From NCBI GenBank assembly GCA_046331175.1, contig JAXLRI010000003.1, positions 1 through 64,000 on the forward strand: a DNA stretch of 64,000 nucleotides, in the 5' to 3' direction. The stretch comes from JAWKIW01 sp046331175. Lineage in GTDB: Bacteria; Actinomycetota; Acidimicrobiia; Acidimicrobiales; Acidimicrobilacustridaceae. Made by a program: the position numbers and the translations under genes. The notes under the pieces were generated by a model. That model was not told where the DNA came from, did no database searches, and worked only from the letters and a program-made list of their open reading frames with translations. Each line of letters opens with the position of its first letter. Position 1 is the stretch's first letter. Shown piece after piece: positions 33,094 to 39,601 of the stretch.

Positions 33094-34212
33094 TCAGGGG
33101 CGATGGTGGGTATCGAAGAAGTCGAGCATCGCCGTGGTGGCCTCGAGGTTGGTGGTCATGTGACCGGCGACGGCGGCCACGTCGACGTCGGCGAGGTCGA
33201 GGAGCCGTTGGTCGCTGGCCAGCTCGGCGAGGCGGGCGGCGTCGACGTAGTTGAGCATGCCCGGCCAGGTGTGGCCGCCACCGAGGACGGTGTCGAGCTC
33301 CACCGCGGTGCCCGGCTGGCAGCCGGTCCAGCGGCGGGCTTCGATGTCGTCGAAGGGCTTGGTGACCTCGGGGTCGGGTTGGCAGCCGTCGGCAGCAGCG
33401 AACTCGCCGGTGCGGGATACGACGGAGGGGTTGGCGGTGTCGACGTTGGCCGCGGAGCCGCCGTTGTAGGGCACGAGCGGGTCGGTGTCGCCGTGGAACG
33501 CGATCACCGAGACCGGTTCGAGGTCGTCGCAGGGGGCGGCGAGGTTGATGCCTGAGACCGGCGCGATCGCGGCCAGGCGACCGGGCAGGGCGCAGGCGAG
33601 CGTGGCGGCCATGCCGGCACCGTTCGAGTTGCCGGTGACGTAGATGCGAGCGTCGTCGACACAGAGCTCGGCGGCGGTCGACTCGATGAGCTGGGTGAGG
33701 AACCCGACGTCGTCCTGGGCGCCCGGGATGGTGGCCGCGCCGTCAACAGCCAGGTTCCAGTACGGGGCGCTGATGTCCTGTCCGCCGATCGACAGCGTGG
33801 CCGGCGCCGCTTGCGGGGTGATGAGGAGGTACCCGCGATCCGTGGCCTCCTTGGGGAGGTTGGAGAACAGGTTCTGCTGCTCGATCGTGGAGGTGAACCC
33901 GTGGAGGTTCACGATCAATGGGAGCGGTGTCGTGCCGTCGTAGCCCGGTGGTATGACCCGTTCGTAGACGCGGTCGACGCCCCCGTAGGGCATGGTGATG
34001 CGCTCGGTCCCCGCGGTGGGCGGGGTGGCGCGACGACACCCCGACGGCACGGTGGTTGCCGTCGAACCCGGATCGGCAGGTCCGGTGGTAGCCGACGGCC
34101 CCGGCTTGGGACCCGCATCACCGTTGGGGGAGGGGTCGCTCGAACACGCCGCGGCGACGGCAAGCGTGAGAACGACCAGGAAGGCGAGCCGGTGACGGCG
34201 TGTGGTTGTCAC
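33094..34212 (-). CDS. Lipoprotein esterase of the PHB-depolymerase (LpqC-like) family
   Basis: 372 aa from GTG at 34212. N-terminal signal with lipobox RLAFLVVLTLAVAAACSS, a Pro/Thr/Ser linker to ~residue 60, then the esterase: LIVNLHGFTSTIEQQNLFS (oxyanion), IYVTGNSNGAGMAATLACALPGRLAAIAPVSG (nucleophile elbow GNSNG, Ser), VIAFHGDTDPLVPY (Asp) and GGGHTWPG (His). This matches the feruloyl-esterase/PHB-depolymerase group and acts outside the membrane. Overlaps the SDR gene by 4 bp. Confidence 0.87.
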   Translation of the reverse strand: MTTTRRHRLAFLVVLTLAVAAACSSDPSPNGDAGPKPGPSATTGPADPGSTATTVPSGCRRATPPTAGTERITMPYGGVDRVYERVIPPGYDGTTPLPLIVNLHGFTSTIEQQNLFSNLPKEATDRGYLLITPQAAPATLSIGGQDISAPYWNLAVDGAATIPGAQDDVGFLTQLIESTAAELCVDDARIYVTGNSNGAGMAATLACALPGRLAAIAPVSGINLAAPCDDLEPVSVIAFHGDTDPLVPYNGGSAANVDTANPSVVSRTGEFAAADGCQPDPEVTKPFDDIEARRWTGCQPGTAVELDTVLGGGHTWPGMLNYVDAARLAELASDQRLLDLADVDVAAVAGHMTTNLEATTAMLDFFDTHHRP

Positions 34213-35015
34213 AGTCGGGTGGTCACGCGACCGATGAGCCCGGAGCGGCCGGGGTAGAGGCGGGTGAGGAGGTCGACGGCTCGGGCGTCGGGGCCGACAG
34301 TGATGCGGGGCTGGTCGCGTTCGATGGCACGGACGATACGGCGCGCGACCGTGCCGGGTGGGCGCATGGCGAGCGGAGCGAAGCGGGAGTTGCCCATCGA
34401 TGCCAGCTGCGCGGCGTGGCTGCCGCGGGCGGCGTTGGTGATGTCGGTGCGGATCGCGCCGGGGTACACGACGGTGACGCCGATGTCGGTGGTGACAAGC
34501 TCGGCGCGGAGGGCCTCGGTGAACGAGCGGACGGCGCCCTTGGTGAGCGAGTAGGCGGCGTTGTGGGGCAGGCCGAGCAAGCCGACCATGCTCGAGAGGT
34601 TCACGATGTGGGCTTCCTCCGCGTCGCGCAGCGCCGGGAGGAACGAGCGGCAGCCGTGGACGACACCCCAGACGTTGATGTCGACGATCCAGTGGAGATC
34701 GTCGAGGGACTCGTCCTCGAAGCCCCCGGCGGAGGTGACGCCGGCGTTGTTGACGAGGATGTGGCAGCCACCGTGGATCTCGACGACCTCGGCGGCGACT
34801 GCGTCGAGGCGCGACTGGTCGCGCACGTCGGCCACATGGGTCGAGGCACGTCGGCCCAGCGACCGGATCAGCTCGGCGGTGTCGGCTGCTCGTGCCTCGT
34901 TGGTGTCGACGACGGCAACGTGCGCACCGTGGCGGGCGAGCGCCTCGCTGGTCGCGCGGCCGATGCCGCTGCCGGCGCCGGTCACGACGGCCACCCGGTC
35001 GGTAAAGGACCTCAT
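34209..35015 (-). CDS. Short-chain dehydrogenase/reductase
   Basis: 268 aa from ATG at 35015. Cofactor motif VVTGAGSGIGRATSEAL, Asp in VVDTNEAR favouring NAD(H), LVNNAGVTSAGGF, catalytic Ser in VNLSSMVGLLGLPHN and YSLTKGAV with Tyr-x3-Lys. Central gene of a three-gene operon with the OYE-type reductase (4-bp overlap) and the secreted esterase. Confidence 0.9.
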   Translation of the reverse strand: MRSFTDRVAVVTGAGSGIGRATSEALARHGAHVAVVDTNEARAADTAELIRSLGRRASTHVADVRDQSRLDAVAAEVVEIHGGCHILVNNAGVTSAGGFEDESLDDLHWIVDINVWGVVHGCRSFLPALRDAEEAHIVNLSSMVGLLGLPHNAAYSLTKGAVRSFTEALRAELVTTDIGVTVVYPGAIRTDITNAARGSHAAQLASMGNSRFAPLAMRPPGTVARRIVRAIERDQPRITVGPDARAVDLLTRLYPGRSGLIGRVTTRL

Positions 35016-36187
35016 GCGCGGCCCGGACTGTTGAGCACGCACTGTGTGCCGCTGTAGATGGTGGGGAGGCACTTGTTGCAATGGATGCACAGGCCGGACC
35101 TGGTCTGGTGGTGCTGCATGCGGTTGGGAAGATCTGGTTCCCGGAGCAAGGCCCGTGCCATCGCGACGAACTCGAAGCCGTCGTCCAGCGCTCCGGTGAT
35201 GGTGTCGAGCTCGTTGACGCCGCCCAGCAGGATGAGCGGCATGCCCAGCGCCGACCGGAACTCCCGCGCGAAGGGCAGGAAAAAGGCTTCTTCGAACGGG
35301 ATGTGCGGGAAGATCCGCCGGCCGGCGACGCGCAGGCCGATCCCGACGAGCTTGGGTTGGGTGGCGATGAACTCACGCATCGGCACGTCACCACGGAAGT
35401 AGTACATGCCGTTGAGCAGCGAGCTACCACCGGTGAGCTCGAGCGCGTCGAGGTGACCGTCCGCCTCGAGCAGCCGGGCGATCGGCAGGCTCTCGTCGAG
35501 CCACAGCCCGCGGGGGACGCCGTCAGCCATGTTGAACTTGGCGATGACCGCCATGCGCGCCGGTGCCGCCCGCCGGACGGCTTCGACCACCCGGCGCGGG
35601 AACCGCGCCCGGTTCTCGATGCTGCCGCCATACTCGTCGCGTCGCTTGTTGAGGTTCGGGCTGAAGAACGAGCTCAGCAGGTAGTTGTGGCCCAGGTGGA
35701 TCTCGACGCAGTCGAACCCCGCCTCGGCGGCCAGCTCGGTCGCGCGCACGAAGTCGGCGACCACCTCGTCGAGCTGTCCCTGGGTCGCGCCGCGGACCAG
35801 CCCCATCGCGGGGGCGCTGAGCCGGGTGGACGGCGCCAACGTGGCCTGTCGGTTCGATCGCGTGTTGGCCACCAACCCGGCGTGACCCAACTGCGCGGCC
35901 GCAGCCGCGCCGTGCTCGTGCACCGCGTCCACCAGGCGAACCAATCCCGGCAGAGCTTCACGGGACATGACGAGGGTGTCGCGGTGCACCCTCCCGCCAG
36001 GTGACACCGCGCAGTAGGCGACGGTCGTCATCGCCGCCCCGCCCGCCGCCACGCGCTCGTGGAACCGCACCAGGTCATCGCTGACCGCACCGCGCGGCAT
36101 CACGCCCTCGAAGGTGGCGGCCTTGATGATGCGGTTCCGCAGTGTCAGCGGACCGAGACGGGCAGGCTCGAACACAGCTGTAGGCAA
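35012..36187 (-). CDS. NADH:flavin oxidoreductase/2,4-dienoyl-CoA reductase-like (OYE family)
   Basis: 391 aa starting at TTG 36187, supported by GGAGG 5-6 bp upstream. FMN barrel: LGPLTLRNRIIKAATFEGV, AQLGHAGLVA, the substrate-binding histidines in CVEIHLGHNYLLSSFFSPNLNKRRDEYGGSIENRARF, and MPLILLGGVN/FVAMARALLREPDLPNRM. The end CIHCNKCLPTIYSGTQC supplies cysteines for a 4Fe-4S cluster, but the protein lacks the C-terminal FAD/NAD domain of full-length dienoyl-CoA reductases. Likely reduces an alpha,beta-unsaturated substrate. Confidence 0.88.
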   Translation of the reverse strand: MPTAVFEPARLGPLTLRNRIIKAATFEGVMPRGAVSDDLVRFHERVAAGGAAMTTVAYCAVSPGGRVHRDTLVMSREALPGLVRLVDAVHEHGAAAAAQLGHAGLVANTRSNRQATLAPSTRLSAPAMGLVRGATQGQLDEVVADFVRATELAAEAGFDCVEIHLGHNYLLSSFFSPNLNKRRDEYGGSIENRARFPRRVVEAVRRAAPARMAVIAKFNMADGVPRGLWLDESLPIARLLEADGHLDALELTGGSSLLNGMYYFRGDVPMREFIATQPKLVGIGLRVAGRRIFPHIPFEEAFFLPFAREFRSALGMPLILLGGVNELDTITGALDDGFEFVAMARALLREPDLPNRMQHHQTRSGLCIHCNKCLPTIYSGTQCVLNSPGRA

Positions 36188-36221
36188 CGCCCCTCCAATG
36201 CACGCTCAGTTCCGAGACCAC

Positions 36222-36234
36222 TGGTATCGTATCA
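36222..36234. promoter_or_regulatory. Weak dyad between OYE-type gene and TetR
   Basis: TGGTATCGTATCA: symmetric positions TG-TA...TA-CA in the 49-bp divergent gap. Possible TetR operator; the symmetry is modest. Confidence 0.3.
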
Positions 36235-36236
36235 AC

Positions 36237-36875
36237 GTGGCGTTGACCGGCCAAACAGTCCCCACGAGAGGGGGGCGACCGCGCGATCCCGCGATCGACG
36301 ACCTCGTGCTCGACGCGGCTCGGGAGCTCCTCGTGGAGGTCGGCTGGGAGGCGACGACCATGCGGGGCGTCGCCGCGCGGTCCGGTGTCAGCCGCGCCGC
36401 CGTCCTCCGCCGGTGGCCCTCCAAGGCGCACCTGGTGCTCGACGCGGTCATCGGCTCCACCCCCGACCTCGCACCCTTCGACGGCGTCGACGCCCAAGGG
36501 TGGATCCGCTGGGTCGCCGCCGCCAGCGTCGACATCTTCGCCCGACCCGAGGTCCAAGCCGCCGCACCCGGACTGCTCGCCGCGCTCCGGGACCAACCCG
36601 AACTGCGCGACGTCCTCTGGCGCACCTTCACCGCCGAAGCCGTCACCATCTACCGCGACCAGCACACCACCAGCCACGACGACGCCGACCTCGACGCCAA
36701 GGCCATCATCGTCCTGGCCGCAGGCGCCGCCCTCTTCGCCAGCGCACTCGCCGGCGAAGACAACTCTCCAGAACTGCACGAGCGCATCGAGAAGATCCTG
36801 CTCCTCGCCGCCGCCGAGTCGTCATCTGCAGCACCCTCATCGCCGTCGGCCGTTGGGCGCGGTCCTCGACGGTAG
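36237..36875 (+). CDS. TetR/AcrR family regulator
   Basis: About 212 aa from GTG at 36237; an ATG at 36198 would add 13 residues and overlap the promoter. HTH: IDDLVLDAARELLVEVGWEATTMRGVAARSGVSRAAVLRRWPSKAHLVLDAVI. Divergent from the OYE/SDR/esterase operon, which it probably regulates. Confidence 0.85.
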   Translation: MALTGQTVPTRGGRPRDPAIDDLVLDAARELLVEVGWEATTMRGVAARSGVSRAAVLRRWPSKAHLVLDAVIGSTPDLAPFDGVDAQGWIRWVAAASVDIFARPEVQAAAPGLLAALRDQPELRDVLWRTFTAEAVTIYRDQHTTSHDDADLDAKAIIVLAAGAALFASALAGEDNSPELHERIEKILLLAAAESSSAAPSSPSAVGRGPRR

Positions 36876-37243
36876 AAGGTGAACCGTCAACCCGCCCGGC
36901 TCGGTGCCGACCAAGGACTCGCGTCATCTGCCTGATCTGACGGCCACCCTCCCGACCCGGCGAGGGTGTCGACACGTTTGTCGAGGGCCATGCCCGGCTC
37001 TACCAGACGCTGCGCCGGCTCGTGGACGAGGCGCTCACCACACAGCGGCGCCCGGGCGTCGCGCGTCGGGACGACCAGGTGGTGACGAGCCCGCTCGGCG
37101 GGCTCTTGCAGGCGGCCGCCCAGAGCACCGTCGCCGGCGCCGACCTCAAGCACGTCCGCCGAGAGCTGCGACGCGCGTCGTGCAGCGTGCTCGCCGGAAC
37201 TACCGTCGAGCAACGCAGACGACGAGTCTCGTAGCATCCGAGG
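36876..37243 (+). pseudogene. Non-coding or decayed region; possible gene remnant
   Basis: 368 bp with no convincing complete gene. One plus-strand frame from ~36968 to 37234 reads TFVEGHARLYQTLRRLVDEALTTQRRPGVARRDDQ..., which is protein-like at first and then turns Arg-rich; it could be the tail of a decayed gene. I would not assign a function. Confidence 0.25.
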
Positions 37244-38182
37244 GTGGACAGAGCGGTCGAGACGCTCTTCGGTGGAGGCGAAGGGATCGGGCGAACTGAC
37301 GCGCTCATCGTGTCCCAGCGCGGTGAGATCGTCATCGAGCGCTACGGCGACGCCATGGATGTCGCGACCCAGTTGCGCTCCTGGTCGATGGCGAAGAGTG
37401 TGCTGCACGCCGCCGTCGGCATCCTTGTCGCCGACGGCGCGCTCGAGGTCGACGCCCCGGCCCCGGTCGCGCTTTGGGCCGACCCCGACGATCCGCGCCA
37501 CGCCATCACGTTGCGGCACCTCCTCACGATGCAGTCCGGCCTGGACTGGTGCGAGGCCCCCATCCAGGGCAGACGCTCCGACGTCGTTGACATGTTTTAC
37601 GGCAACGGGCGCCGCCCGTTCCCCGACACCGCCTTGTGGGCCGCCGACCGGCACCTTGCCGACCCTCCCGGCACTCGCCTCAACTATTCGAGCGCCAACA
37701 GTGTGATCGTGTCCGCGATCGTTCGCGAATTGGTCGGCGCGGGAGACGCCTACGCCGCCTGGCTACAGCGGATGCTGTTCGACCCATTAGGCATCGCGGC
37801 GCCGCGGCTGCGCTTCGACGACGCCGGCACGTGGCTGGCCTCGTCGTACTGCTCGTGCACCGCCCGCGACTTCGAGCGCTTCGGTCGCCTCTACCTCCAG
37901 GACGGGATGTGGGAGGCCGAGCGGTTGATCGCCGCCGAGTGGGTGGCCACTGCCGCCGCGGAGACCGGCAGGGACGAAGAAGGCCGCGTCCACACGATGC
38001 ACTGGTGGCGATTCGGCGACAACCCGTGGGGTGCCTATTACGCCTCCGGCTTCCTTGGTCAGTACGTGGTCGTGGTCCCGGCGTTTGAACTTGTCGTCGT
38101 CCGCATCGGCGAGACACCACTCGACCAGCGAGACCGTGTCGCCGCGACTCTCACCGACCTTGTTGCCTTCTTCGAGGGTTGA
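37244..38182 (+). CDS. Serine hydrolase, beta-lactamase/esterase (class C-like) family
   Basis: 312 aa from GTG at 37244. Catalytic SxxK in LRSWSMAKSVLHAAVGILVADGAL, the second motif as LNYSSANSVIVSAIVRELVG (Tyr-Ser-Ser in place of Tyr-x-Asn), HLLTMQSGLDW between them. No signal peptide, so cytosolic esterase or amidase rather than a beta-lactamase. Last gene of the island before the degenerate tRNA. Confidence 0.83.
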   Translation: MDRAVETLFGGGEGIGRTDALIVSQRGEIVIERYGDAMDVATQLRSWSMAKSVLHAAVGILVADGALEVDAPAPVALWADPDDPRHAITLRHLLTMQSGLDWCEAPIQGRRSDVVDMFYGNGRRPFPDTALWAADRHLADPPGTRLNYSSANSVIVSAIVRELVGAGDAYAAWLQRMLFDPLGIAAPRLRFDDAGTWLASSYCSCTARDFERFGRLYLQDGMWEAERLIAAEWVATAAAETGRDEEGRVHTMHWWRFGDNPWGAYYASGFLGQYVVVVPAFELVVVRIGETPLDQRDRVAATLTDLVAFFEG

Positions 38183-38195
38183 GCCCCCGAGTTCG

Positions 38196-38269
38196 GGGCG
38201 ATTGGCTCAGTTCGTTCGAGCGCCTGCTTCACACGCAGGAGGCCGGCAGGTCGAGTCTGCCATCGCCCG
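38196..38269 (+). pseudogene. Degenerate tRNA-Val (CAC), island copy 4
   Basis: Keeps acceptor, anticodon arm and T-stem of island copies 2/3, but has changes that damage function: TTCGTTCGAGC in the D-loop, GTCGAGT instead of TTCGAGT in the T-loop (loss of conserved T54), and G for A as discriminator. Probably not a working tRNA. Confidence 0.75.
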
Positions 38270-38321
38270 CCGTGGCGGCGTTGGCCGCTGGAACCTCGCC
38301 GTCCTCACGCTGTGTGGCGGA

Positions 38322-38353
38322 ATGGCGCGGGGCGATGGCGCGAAAATGGCGCG
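38322..38353. promoter_or_regulatory. ATGGCGCG arm-type repeats, E4
   Basis: Copies at 38322, 38335 and 38346: the same 13- and 11-bp spacing as at 24170 and 28357. Confidence 0.55.
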
Positions 38354-38495
38354 AGAATCCTCCGGGATCTTCCGCGATTGGGTCATCGTGGGCTATCGGC
38401 GGTTGGTCGGCAAAGGGCCAGTGAGCAGCGGCTTCGCAGCCCTCGGCAACCCTTGGTGGGCCTTCTGCGGAAACGGCGACCTGGGCCGGTCTTCA

Positions 38496-38540
38496 CTTCA
38501 CACGGCAGAGGTCGAGGGTTCGAGTCCCCCATCGCCCACC
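38496..38540. repeat. attR: right copy of the 45-bp direct repeat
   Basis: 3' half of the host tRNA-Val (anticodon loop to acceptor end), without a 5' half. Identical to 5572-5616. Marks the right end of the whole island and was the 3' end of the original tRNA gene. Confidence 0.9.
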
Positions 38541-38844
38541 GAAAGAGGCCCTTCCTCAGGAGCGGGCTCCTCGTGCCAGGCGGTTGGGCATCACACCGTC
38601 ACGGCCACGCCGCCCATCCACGGCACCGGGTGGGCTTCTCCGCCGATCGCCGAAGCTCACCTCCGCCCACCGACGGACGGTGATCTCAGCCGCGGGTGGC
38701 CCGCAGGTCCGGCCGGCTCGGTGCGGCCCCAGGAGCCCGAGGCCCGGCCGGGCATCACGATCGATCCGACACCGGCCCGAGGTCGCGAAGTGGCGACGTG
38801 AACCGGTCAGCAGGTGGCCGGTTTCGGCTGCGATGCTGCCCAGC
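38541..38844. other. Intergenic, right of island
   Basis: About 300 bp with no convincing gene. A short AGGAG/CTCCT hairpin (38558-38571) just after attR may be the original terminator of tRNA-Val; it lacks a T-run. Confidence 0.35.
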
Positions 38845-39411
38845 ATGGACGACACCTCGACCTCGACCCCGACCCCGACGCCGACCTCGACCTCGACCGG
38901 CGAGCGACGCGACCTCCTGGAGGCGCTGGCCGCCCACCGTGGCTTCCTCCTGCGCACCGCCGACGGCCTGAGCGATGAGCAGGCCAGGACCCGGTCGACC
39001 GTCAGCACGCTGACGATCGGCGGGATCATCAAGCACGTCGCCGCCACCGAGGCGTGGTGGAGCGAGTTCATGGTGTCGGGGGCCCAGGGTGGCGGCGATC
39101 CCGAGGTCGACTGGTCGGATCCACCCCCCGAGGTGGTCGAGGCCTACGAGGCGGGCTTCCGCCTCCTCGACGACGAGACCCTCGAGGGGTCGTTGGCCGA
39201 GTACGCCCGCGTGGCCGCCCACACCGACGAGCTGGTCGCCACCCTCGACCTGGATCGGTCGTTCCTGCTGCCGCCGGCGCCGTGGTTCCCGCCCGGGGCC
39301 CAGCGGTCGGTGCGGCGCACCATCGTGCACATCATCGCCGAGACGGCCCAGCACGCCGGGCACGCCGACATCATCCGCGAAGCCATCGACGGAGCCCGGA
39401 CCATGGGCTGA
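38845..39411 (+). CDS. DinB-family protein
   Basis: 188 aa from ATG at 38845 (ATG 38833 also possible). Begins with a Thr/Ser/Pro repeat (STSTPTPTPTSTSTGE) then the DinB helical bundle: RRDLLEALAAHRGFLLRTADGLSDEQARTRSTVSTLTIGGIIKHVAATEAWWSEF (first metal His) and RTIVHIIAETAQHAGHADIIREAIDG (HxxxH). Probable metal-binding thiol-dependent transferase-like fold; substrate unknown. Confidence 0.85.
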   Translation: MDDTSTSTPTPTPTSTSTGERRDLLEALAAHRGFLLRTADGLSDEQARTRSTVSTLTIGGIIKHVAATEAWWSEFMVSGAQGGGDPEVDWSDPPPEVVEAYEAGFRLLDDETLEGSLAEYARVAAHTDELVATLDLDRSFLLPPAPWFPPGAQRSVRRTIVHIIAETAQHAGHADIIREAIDGARTMG

Positions 39412-39601
39412 GGCCGGAAGCGGGGTGGGCCAGCACCGTCCCGGCGGGGTCGGGCCACCACGGACGGCCGCGCCACCACGGAGCCGGTGGCCGGTACGGC
39501 AAGCCGATGGCGCTCGGCCCACCCGAGGCGATGGACATCCTGGCGACCTCGCCGTCGGCGAGGCCGCCGGGAGCGACACCACGCTCAGTGGTAGGTTGTC
39601 C
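39412..39601. other. Intergenic upstream of the giant pentapeptide gene
   Basis: 190 bp; contains the promoter and leader of the interrupted gene. No clear -35/-10 pair or RNA motif recognised. Confidence 0.3.

Larger units (their letters stand above)
28188..38195. mobile_element. Element E3 (about 10 kb, no integrase)
   Basis: Left end identical in plan to E2 (lead, tRNA-Val, three ATGGCGCG). Its right boundary is the degenerate tRNA-Val at 38196. Cargo: DUF2804, GH1-like, extradiol dioxygenase, esterase, SDR, OYE-type reductase, TetR and serine hydrolase genes, with an IS256 element inserted at 30615. Confidence 0.5.
5572..38540. mobile_element. 33-kb genomic island: tandem integrative elements accreted at tRNA-Val
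   Basis: Delimited by a perfect 45-bp direct repeat of the tRNA-Val 3' half (5572-5616 and 38496-38540). Inside are two further att-like cores (around 23990 and 28180), three additional tRNA-Val copies, arm-type repeats next to each junction, and one tyrosine recombinase. By eye the island is less GC-extreme than the flanks. The internal junctions divide it into E1 (5572-24002), E2 (24003-28187), E3 (28188-38195) and a remnant E4 (38196-38540). Known: tyrosine-recombinase islands recombine at the tRNA anticodon or T-loop and can stack in tandem. The subdivision is my interpretation of the repeats. Confidence 0.85.
38196..38540. mobile_element. Element remnant E4 (left and right ends fused)
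   Basis: Decayed tRNA-Val, three ATGGCGCG repeats (38322-38353), then ~140 bp resembling the inner sides of the E1 and E2 right ends, then the 45-bp attR. It contains both end types with no cargo, as expected of an element that lost its interior. Confidence 0.5.

Noticed and set aside
36887..37654. Minus-strand frame opposite the serine hydrolase start
   Set aside because: Overlaps a gene with clear SxxK motif on the other strand; composition is a shadow.
37244..38182. True beta-lactamase (antibiotic resistance)
   Set aside because: No signal peptide and the second motif is Tyr-Ser-Ser, so an intracellular esterase-type serine hydrolase is more likely.
24170..38353. ATGGCGCG repeats as a CRISPR array
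   Set aside because: Units are 8 bp with 3-5 bp gaps, no spacers, no cas genes; they sit at element ends.
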